The notes beneath the pieces are model-generated. The model saw only the letters and a program-made list of their open reading frames with translations, made no database searches and had not been told where the DNA came from. Both the position numbers and the translations under genes were made by a program. 64,000 bases of DNA, taken from positions 2,604,001-2,668,000 of the forward strand of contig NC_064672.1 of the NCBI RefSeq assembly GCF_023278565.1. The letters are read 5' to 3'. Source of the stretch: Colletotrichum lupini (Eukaryota; Ascomycota; Sordariomycetes; Glomerellales; Glomerellaceae). Numbering within the stretch: the first letter of the stretch is position 1; each line of letters starts with the position of its first letter. Of the stretch, positions 55,698-64,000 are shown in pieces.

Positions 55698-56603
55698 CCT
55701 TTCAGAGACATGCAAGCCACTCCCAGCGCCGGGTCTAAGAAGCGGACTGGCTGGGCTGGGATCTAATCAGCATTACCTAACAAAACACAAGCATGAACAA
55801 GTTGACAAGCCTAAAAAAGACCAACAAAATGAAGGAAACCAAGGTACTCTGTACGCGTTGGGGCACTGCGCCTCGTTTTCAGTGGGCAGCAGCACTGTTC
55901 GGAATTCAAGGGTAGAAAAAAAAACTGTAATTCTCCTCTCTTTCTTCTTTCCAGGGCATCTCGGGTTCCTTTGCTTTCCGTTGCTTCTACCGAGTACCTT
56001 GGTAATGAAGCAACGGAGTAGAGATGCTGGATGGATCGGCCGTTGAAGCTAATGCCGCCAAAGGTTCTCACTGCAGCACACAGCAAAAGACACGGGATTC
56101 GCAATTGGCCTTGCTCCTCACTGCTACACACCAGCGAGATGTGTGTACCCAATGACGCCTTCTTTTGCAAATTCGAGATGAAGTGGATGAGTGGGTGTGG
56201 CGGTGGAATGTACCCTCAATGGGAAATGGTGTGTGTGGGTGCCCAGCGCCAGAAGAGATGCGCCATTTTCCCCAGGAGCAGCCATGGCCGGGGCCGTCGC
56301 AATGGCTTCTCTGAAATTTTCTATCCACGACATGGGAGGATCAGGAAATCTCAAGAAGTATTCCGTAAAGCTTTCCGAATGGACAACAAGTTCGGCAGAT
56401 CCGCAAAAAAAAAATACTGCGTAGAGAATGGAGTATAGGCAGAGAGCAAGGAGCAAGGAGCAAGAAAGATACATGGGTGCCCGTACCGATGTACTTCGTA
56501 CACTGAGGTGGACCAAGGTAAGGTAGGTACTTTATACCCGTTCGGGTCGGCGTCTCCAGCCTTACTTAATCCGGAAGGGATGGGCCGTCTCCGCCAAGAC
56601 AAA

Positions 56604-56612
56604 TTATCTGAT
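56604..56612 (-). promoter_or_regulatory. Iron-GATA motif in divergent promoter (c)
   Basis: ATCAGATAA on the minus strand with extended GATC form; 985 bp upstream of the ABC transporter ATG. A near match (ATCTGATAG on the minus strand) follows at 56701-56709. Confidence 0.7.
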
Positions 56613-57588
56613 CCGAACCCACAGTCCGGTCCTCGGCCCCACATCCACTCGCTCCATCTGCTTGTCTGATTCTTTCACCCCCTTTGACCCTCACAAATCG
56701 CTATCAGATGCTATCGCGAATGCGCCAATGTACATCTGTACATGTGGCCTCGCCCACAAACACTACACACTCCCTCAGGGATGCCGCCAGTACCCTTCAC
56801 GTGCCGTAGCACATTGCACATCCCGCTACAACCGTCAACTCCCGCAGTAGCGTGATCGTCTACCGTGGCTGCTGTGGTCACTGGTCTCTCGCCGCTTAAC
56901 GATCCCCGAACCTCCCTCCAGGACCACCTATGAAATGTCGCAAGAAAGCAGTGCCGTATACCGTTCCGCAGGGGGGATCACAGTCGGCGGTGGGCGTCGG
57001 TCGCCGTTCTTCCCCCCTCGTTACGGCATGCCCCCCTCGTGGCCCTCTCAGCTCCCTAACTCGGCTACTCCACGGCAGGGTACTTTGCATTACCACCCAC
57101 CTCACCTACGGGGAACGGATACCTACCCTCCCTAACGTCCCGTCCATGCTGCTTCCACTGCTAGCCTGACAAGGTACGTGGGCAAGTTACAATCGCCCCC
57201 AGCGGAGACTCGAGTCGCTTCTGTGAAATGTGCTGTCATCAAAGCCTGTGAAGCCAAGCAAATGCTCGCTACTGTTGGCTGGCCTTGGGAATGACTCCCC
57301 TAATTACCCGCTAATGCTGCGGATGCCAATGAACACACAAAACAAAAATCGCCTCCACTTCTGGGTTCTGGTTCTGGCATGGTGCAAAGAACGGCAAGGT
57401 TGCCCTGTACGGTTGGACCTTGCTCGACGCTTTCGCTGAGCTCTTCCTTGCCACCAGCTGCACGCCAAGTCTCTGTGTTTCTGGGGGCTGGCGATGAGAG
57501 AGAGCTCCTTTCTTAACCATCTGCTTCAATTGCGAAAAGCGGTCAAACTCTCCCTGATACCTGTTCGTCAGTTCAAGGCCGGATCACC

Positions 57589-60500
57589 ATGCCTGACCAA
57601 GACTCACGATCGGCTGCGGCCGAGAAGGCTGATACTGCTCTCTCGACATCACCAGAGCAACAACAAGTACAGACAACATCAACAGAGACTGCCGAGGTCG
57701 CGAAACCAAAGGGAAAGGTGAGTGTTGCACGTCTGGACTGGGCTGAATCTGAATCACATTTTCAGCATTTTATTTTTTCTCTTGGCCTCAGTCTCTCCCC
57801 TTCCTTGAGTACGTGTACGTGTGCGAAGAGAGACTGACCATCCTCTCCCAGCGCTTCGAGACTGTCTTCAGCTTCTTCAAGCTGCTTTTCTATGCCAACC
57901 CAACATGGCTCGATTACACGCTGGTCTGCGTGGGCACCATTGCCGCCATCGGCTCGGGTGTCCCCTTCCCTCTGATGGGTATTCTCTTCGGACAGCTGAT
58001 TGACGACATGAACGGCGCCACCTGCGCCGACGGAATCGGGGATGTGGGCGCTTACCAGGACGCCGTCAACGACAAAGTCATCAAACTCGTCTGGATCACC
58101 TGCGTCGCCTTCTGCCTCATCTACACGCACACCACCTGCTGGGGAATCATCAGCCAGAGACTCGCATCCCGCCTCCGCGAGACGTACTTCCAGAGCTTGC
58201 TGAGACAGGATGTCGGCTTCTTCGAGAGCAGACAGGCCGGTGAGGTCTCGTCCCGCCTCAACTCCGATATCCAAACTATTCAGTCCGGAACGTCCGAGAA
58301 AGTCAGTCACTTCATCGGCACAATCTCCTTCTTCGTCACCGCGTACGTTATCGGCTTCATCAAGTACGCGCCCCTCGCCGGCATGCTGGTTTCGCTCATT
58401 CCCGCCTACTTGCTCGCGTCCATGATTTGCGGAAGCTACATCCAGAAATGGAGCGGAGCCATGTCGGAGGGCATGGCTAAGGCTTCGTCCATCGCTTCAG
58501 AGGCACTGTCTCACGTCGCCGTCGTCCAGGCGTTTGGCGCCGGACCTCGCCTCGAGAACAAGTTCGCCGGTCATGTCATGGTCGCTCAGAAGGAGGGTAT
58601 CAAGAAGGCCATTGCTGCTGCCTCCAACGCCGGACTCTTGTACTTCATCGCCTACGCTGCGAACGCCCTCGCCTACTGGCAAGGTAGCAAGGCCATCTCC
58701 AGATCGGTTGCTGGAACTGGCGACGGCACTTCAGTTGGTGACATTTACACCGTTGTGTTCCTCATTGTCGACGGTATATACTTCGTTTTTATACTACTTG
58801 GGACAACTTTGCTGACTACGACTAGCCTGTATCATGCTCGGTACCATCGCACCTCTGCTGCCCCTTTTCGGATCAGCAGCCGCTGCCTTTGTCAAGCTCC
58901 GGGAGGACATCGACAAGCACTCCACTATTGACTCCGTCACCGAGGACGGTGACAGACTGCCCACCAATATCCACGGCGAGGTTGAACTTCGCGGAGTTAC
59001 CTTCTCTTACCCCTCGCGCCCCGATACGGACGTGCTCAAGAACATCTCTCTTGTCTGCCCCGGTGGAAAGTACACTGCCATCGTCGGTCTTTCTGGCAGC
59101 GGAAAGTCGACCATCGCCGGCCTTGCCACGAGAATCTATGACCCCAAGGAGGGCACAGTCCTCATCGACGGCCAGGATATCCGCAACCTCAACGTCAGAA
59201 ACGTCCGCAGTTACATCAGTCTCGTCCAGCAGGAACCTTCCCTGCTCGACCGCTCCGTCATCGAAAACATTGCTCTCGGTCTCGTCAACTCGCCCAAGGA
59301 GGAGCACCAGAGACTCAAGGAAACGCTCTACGGACCCCAGCTCGCCCAGCTTGCCGAAGATCTCATGGCCGGAGAGGACCTCAACACCGCCGCCCAGAAG
59401 TACGGACCCGAAGTTGTCGAGATTGTCAAGCTCGTTCAGAACGCGACCGACCTGGCCGACGCCACTTCCTTCATCGACCGCCTCAAGCATGGATTCGGAA
59501 CCGCCGTCGGCAGTGGTGGTAAGCTCGTCAGCGGTGGTCAGAGACAGCGTGTGGCCCTCGCCCGTGCTCTCATTCGTGACCCCAAGATTTTGATTCTCGA
59601 CGAGGCCACCGCCGCCTTGGACTCTGCCAGTGAAGCCCGTATTCAAAAGGCTGTTGAGAATGTCTCCAAGGGCAGAACCCTCATCTCCATTGCTCACCGT
59701 CTCTCCACCATCAAGAACGCCGACAACATCATTGTCATGAGCGCTGGTGATATCATGGAGCAGGGAACTCACGCTGATCTCATCGCCCGCAACGGCGCCT
59801 ACGCCAACTTGGTCAACCTGCAAAACATCAACGGCTCCGAGGAGGAGAAGGCTCCCTCTCGCGCAAGCACCGCCGTCGAGTCGTCCGCGGCCTCTGTGGA
59901 CGCCGAGACGCCCGGCGTCGACCCCAAGGATCTTGCCAGGGCCATCGAAACGGAGGCGGGCACGGATGCTGTCGTGACCGAGAAGACCAAGAAGCAACTC
60001 AAGAAGGAGGCCAAGGAGCTCAAGAAAAAGAAGAAGAACGCGGCCCTGGAGACCGAGAACAGCGGTCTCGACAACGACAGGTCAACCTGGTGGATCACCA
60101 AGAAGGCTGGCGTCATGGTCCGCCCTCACATTCTCTACCTCCTCCTCGCCATGGTGTCCGCCTTCATTGTCGGCTGCACTTTCAGCGCATCTGGTACCAT
60201 TTTCGGTTTCGCCATTGGCGTTGCCAGCCCTTGCAACGAGCCCAGCTACATCCAGAGCAGAGGTGCCTTCTTCGCCGGCCTCTTCTTCATGCTCGCCTGC
60301 GTCGAACTCGTCGCCAACTTGTGCAGTTGGTCCGCCTTTGGTTACATCGCCGAGAAGCTCCTGTACAAGATCCGTGTCGGCTCGTTCCGCGCCCTCTTCC
60401 AGCAGGAGCTCGAGTGGCACCAGTCCGGAGCCCGCAACCCTTCATCGCTCCTGTCTCTCATCACCAAGGATGCGGCGTCCATCGGTGGCTTCAGCGGTTC

Positions 60501-61935
60501 CATCATGGGAACCATCTTCGCCGTCGTGGTCAACTTGTTCGTCGCCATCATCTACTCTCACATTCTGAACTGGAGAATCGCCATCGTCTGCCTGGTCATC
60601 GTGCCCATGCTCCTGGGCTCCGGCATCATGCAGATCCGCGTCCTCTCTCGGTTCGAGGAGAAGCACGCCGGCGCCTACGCCACCGCCGTCGGCATCACCG
60701 TCGAGTCCGTCAACTCCATCAAGACCGTCGCCATCCTCTCCCTGGAGCACGAGGTCTTTGGCCAGTACAAGCGCGCCCTCAAGGACCCCAAGAAGGAGAT
60801 CATCTCGGCCGTCACCTTCGCCAACATTTGGCTCGCCGTCGCCAACGTCACGGGTAACATCATCTACGCCTTCGCCTACTGGTGGGGATCCAAGCAGATC
60901 GTCGCCGGCAACGCCACGCAGACGCAGTTCCTCATCATCAACGTCGCCATGCTCGTCGGCGCCCAGCTGTGGGGTCAAATGTTCACCCTCGCCCCCGAGG
61001 TCACCCGCGCCCGCATGGCCGCCTCCAGAATCTTCAGTCTCCTCGACCTCGGCAAGTCCGACGCCGACCCGGCAGGCAGGGCCGCCGACGCCGCCGACGC
61101 GGCGTCAGAGTCCTCCAAGGGCAAGGAGAAGGAAAAGGACGTCGAGGCCCTCGCCAACCCCAACCCGCGCCCCTCCCCGGGTCGCGGCGGCGTCGCCGTC
61201 TCCTTCAAGAACGTCTCCTTCTCCTACCCCGCCCGCCCCGAGGTCCAGATCCTCGACAACATGTCCTTCACCATCCAGCCTGGCCAATTCTGCGGTCTCG
61301 TCGGCCCCTCGGGCGCCGGCAAGTCCACCGTCATGGCCATCGTCCAGCGCATGTACTCCGCCGGCACGGGAACGATCGAGATCGACGGCATGGACATCTC
61401 CAAGTTCGACGGCACCGACTTCCGCGACGACATCGCCGTCGTGCCCCAGGACAGCGCCCTCTTCGACGGCAGCGTCAAGTTCAACGTCGGCCTCGGCGCC
61501 CGCCCCGGCCAGGACGCCACCGACGAGGAGATCGAGGAGGCCTGCCGCCTCGCCAACATCCACGAGACCATCGTCGCCCTCCCGCAGGGCTACGACACCG
61601 AGTGCGGCCCCAACGGCTCCCAGCTGTCCGGCGGCCAGCGCCAGCGCGTCGCCATCGCCCGCGCCCTCGTCCGCAAGCCCCGCCTCCTCCTCCTCGACGA
61701 GAGCACCTCCGCCCTCGACGCCGAGAGCGAGAAGGCGCTGCAGGAGGGCCTCGAGCGCGCCGCGCGCGGCATCACCGTCATCGCCATCGCTCACAGGCTG
61801 CACACGGTCCGCAAGGCCGACGTCATCTTCGTCGTCGAGGCCGGCGCCGTCGCCGCCAAGGGGAGGCACGAGGAGCTCATGGAGAAGAGCGAGAGTTACC
61901 GCCTCAACGCCATGCAGCAAATGCTGGGTCACTAG
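57589..61935 (+). CDS. Full ABC transporter, ABCB/MDR type (SitT-like)
   Basis: ATP-driven membrane pump of 1386 aa with two TMD-NBD halves. Exons 57589-57717, 57852-58773 and 58826-61935 (introns 134 and 52 nt) join as PKGK-RFETVFSFFK and LIVD-ACIMLGTIAPLL. NBD1: Walker A GLSGSGKST (about 439), signature LVSGGQRQRVALARAL, Walker B ILILDEATAALD. NBD2: Walker A GPSGAGKST (about 1176), signature QLSGGQRQRVAIARAL, Walker B LLLLDESTSALD. All catalytic motifs are intact, including the H-loops (SIAHRLSTI, AIAHRLHTV). A Lys-rich linker (KKQLKKEAKELKKKKK) separates the halves. In Aspergillus an ABC gene (sitT) sits in the SidF-SidD cluster, which makes this the likely counterpart; export of siderophore or a drug-efflux role cannot be told from sequence. 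The second half has very C-rich codon use. Confidence 0.92.
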
Positions 61936-63170
61936 GCAAAATCTTGAGCTGGTTTTTTTTCTTCTTCCGTTACATGGTTCCATATTTTCTCAATCTTTTT
62001 TTTTTTAAAAAAAATGTAATATCAAGTCCCTATCCCCTTTGAGGACGGACCATTTTGGAATTTTCTGCCCCCCCGCAAACTCATCATCATCATCATCATC
62101 ATCAGTTAGGAGTTCATAGATAGGAATTGGGTGAAATATCAAAAACAAAGTTCAAATTTTTTTCCCACCACACATCAAAGAAACAAAGTAGTGAACACAA
62201 CACGAAGTACCTCAGCCCCATGCAGACCAGATCACACACAGCCTTGTACTTTGTCCATTGCCCTCTCCTCCCCCTCCCCTATGCAGCTCCAAACAATCTG
62301 ATGTCTCTCGCTCGTGTCATCTCACCCTCAGACGTGCCATCTGTTCGCCCGAGCATCCAAGCTCATCACACTCCGAAAAAAAAGAAGATGCGTCTAATGC
62401 ATGAAATAGCCGGGGCGAGCCGAAGAAAAAACAAGACAACTTCTGTCGGGGTCTCGGAGAGCTCGTGTATCCCGCATGCCTTTTCTCCATGTCAAAATTT
62501 GCGGCTCTTTGACCGTCTCATTCAGGGGCCTTTCTCTCTCGCATGACATAGCTTCGACACGTTTTGTGTCGCTTCACTTTATTCCCTTCTGCGTGTGGAC
62601 TGTTCAGCGTGTGGACTGTACTCTGGCACTCACGATACTGATACTGACTGAACTTGGGGGGCATCATCGCAACGGCCTGGTTCCACACATGGACGAAATT
62701 TGAAGAAGAACGGTCAGGTCAAGGATTGGCACGGCGCGCTAACGAATGAAGTGCTATACAGAATGCCAAGAATATTGTCACCATAGCCCACGCGACAGTT
62801 ATAGGTGAGAGATATAGGGGAAGGGAAGTAAGAGGTGATGGAAGGCGACTGAATATGCGATCTAAGAAAACGTTTCCACCTAGTATCCGTGAAGCCAATT
62901 TCCATGCATAGTCCTCCGCCAGCCTTCAATTCTTGGATTGTACCCAAGCATCGCAGGAGTTTCTCTGTGACCAGGTCAGGAGGCTGCACCTGATCCTGTG
63001 ACTCCGAGCGACAACGTGACTGCGTATCTTCATAAACCCCTGCTTCGTGGGGGGAGACCGATAACCGTGTGAAAACCCATTCCAAAAGTGCTGAACCGTT
63101 ACATAGCAGACCGAAACGCCGGGGACATTCTGAAGCCGTGAGGTGACTAGACCGTCAGAAAGTCGGGGGC
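61936..63170. other. Convergent 3' region of the ABC transporter and ATG8 genes
   Basis: No gene recognised in about 1.2 kb. It contains an (ATC)n microsatellite and several homopolymer runs. Confidence 0.5.
62081..62104 (+). repeat. (TCA)8 microsatellite
   Basis: Eight tandem TCA units in the 3' flank of the ABC transporter gene. Confidence 0.9.
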
Positions 63171-63808
63171 TTAAGCCATCTCAAAGTCGCCAAAGGTGTT
63201 CTCGCCGGAGTAGGTGATGTAAAGGAATCTGAACACAACATGTTAGCAACAAACAGCTTGTTACAAAGTAATATAGTGGTCGGAAACGTACCCGTCCTCG
63301 TCCTTGTGCTCCTCGTAAATGCTGCTCATGAGAGCTGCGGTAGGCGGCAGCACCTCATCGACGAAGATGAAGATGGCCTTCTCCGGGGAGAGCTTGATGC
63401 GCTTGCGGATGACATAGACGAACTGACCAACCGTCAGGTCGGCGGGGACGAGGTACTTCTTCTTATCAATAGTAGCGATATCAGACTTCTCGACCTTCTC
63501 GCAGATAACCTGTGTTGTGAGGAGGCTGTCAGTTTTTTGGACTTCTAGAGGTAGATAGGCAGATCGGCGGTGACGGTCGGGGAACGTGGGGCAGCCGACA
63601 GTAACGCGCGAAGCTGACGAATGCAGTTACGGCGAAACGGCGGAGCTGTATCTCTGTACAGAAACTACAGAGGAATAACCACGAAATGAGGCCGAAGAGA
63701 AGGAGAGTTACGACGTACGGGAATACGGTCAGAATACTTCTGGCGGATACGCTCGGCCTCAGCCTTACGCTTCTCAAAGGGGTGCTCGTCCTTGAACTTG
63801 GATCGCAT
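63171..63808 (-). CDS. atg8: Ubiquitin-like autophagy protein Atg8
   Basis: Ubiquitin-like protein conjugated to phosphatidylethanolamine to build autophagosomes. Exons 63808-63719, 63509-63292 and 63228-63171 (introns 209 and 63 nt) encode 121 aa. The start [20 protein letters not shown] gives the two N-terminal helices. The ubiquitin fold includes [20 protein letters not shown] (hydrophobic pocket for AIM motifs) and [20 protein letters not shown]. The C-terminus is NTFGDFEMA, where Atg4 cuts after the Gly to expose it for lipidation. Length and sequence match fungal Atg8 throughout, so the splicing is firm. Confidence 0.98.
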
Positions 63809-64000
63809 GATGACGGATATGTGGAGGGGGAAGTGGAAGTGGGTTGTGGGTTTGCAGATGGGCTGGTCGTGGGGAGTTGGGCGAGGGTCAAGATATAGAT
63901 GGCTCGATGTTTGTCGACTGGTGGTGCCTGATGCGTCGGAGTATGTAGAAGGGAGAGTTGAGGTAACGAGGGGCCGTTTGCGAAAGGCAGAAGAAGGATG
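63809..64000. other. ATG8 promoter/leader, window edge
   Basis: Upstream flank of ATG8; no other gene is visible before the window ends. Confidence 0.5.

Larger units (their letters stand above)
54582..57588. other. Divergent promoter region of the oxidoreductase and ABC transporter, 3 kb
   Basis: No independent gene recognised. It holds three exact iron-GATA motifs and one near match, plus a 25-base T run. The part next to the oxidoreductase (54582-55184) is open in its reading frame. Confidence 0.5.

Noticed and set aside
61105..61983. 292-codon antisense frame in the ABC transporter
   Set aside because: Shadow of NBD2 with strong C-ending codons; composition is Gly/Asp/Val-rich without motifs.

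Overview
The window is nuclear DNA of a filamentous ascomycete, most likely a Sordariomycete (a Colletotrichum-like plant-associated fungus is possible, but genus is not provable from here). The evidence is short 44-80 nt introns with GT..AG ends and CTAAC/CTGAC branch sites, Sordariomycete-style gene neighbourhoods, and a 4.8 kb AT-rich block with the CpA-to-TpA signature of repeat-induced point mutation (RIP).

Left part (1-27 kb), housekeeping and chromatin genes: a class II histone deacetylase of the Hda1 type (852-3140,+), a tRNA-Lys(CTT) (3581-3653,+), an RS-rich protein (4375-6662,+), an F-box protein with AT-hooks (7530-9878,-), a SUZ12 Polycomb subunit carrying a C-terminal PHD-like finger (11830-14062,+), splicing factor SF3B2/Cus1 (14629-16509,-), a Sly41-type triose-phosphate-transporter family protein (17604-19380,+), origin recognition complex subunit Orc5 (19801-21467,-), a Zn2Cys6 regulator (23105-24709,+) and a multi-C2H2 zinc-finger protein (25252-26554,-).

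Right part (27-62 kb), an extracellular siderophore cluster: an NPS6/SidD-type non-ribosomal peptide synthetase (27237-33169,-), a GNAT acetyltransferase (35854-36701,+), a SidI-type mevalonyl-CoA ligase (38887-40783,+), a SAM methyltransferase (46561-47541,+), a SidF-type hydroxyornithine transacylase (50989-52462,+), an AMID-like FAD oxidoreductase (53000-54581,-) and a SitT-type full ABC transporter (57589-61935,+). SidI would activate mevalonate, a hydratase (SidH, not seen here) would give anhydromevalonyl-CoA, SidF would load it onto N5-hydroxyornithine, the NRPS would join the units, and the ABC pump is the likely transport step. By eye I find eleven exact copies of the iron-repressor (SreA/Sre1/Fep1-type) GATA motif ATCWGATAA, all between 27.1 and 56.6 kb, against about one expected by chance in 64 kb. 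The cluster is interrupted by a RIP-degraded 4.9 kb element with a perfect 31-bp terminal inverted repeat (41110-46031).

The window ends with ATG8 (63171-63808,-). Gene models are hand-spliced from reading frame, splice sites and family knowledge; no alignment or search could be run.
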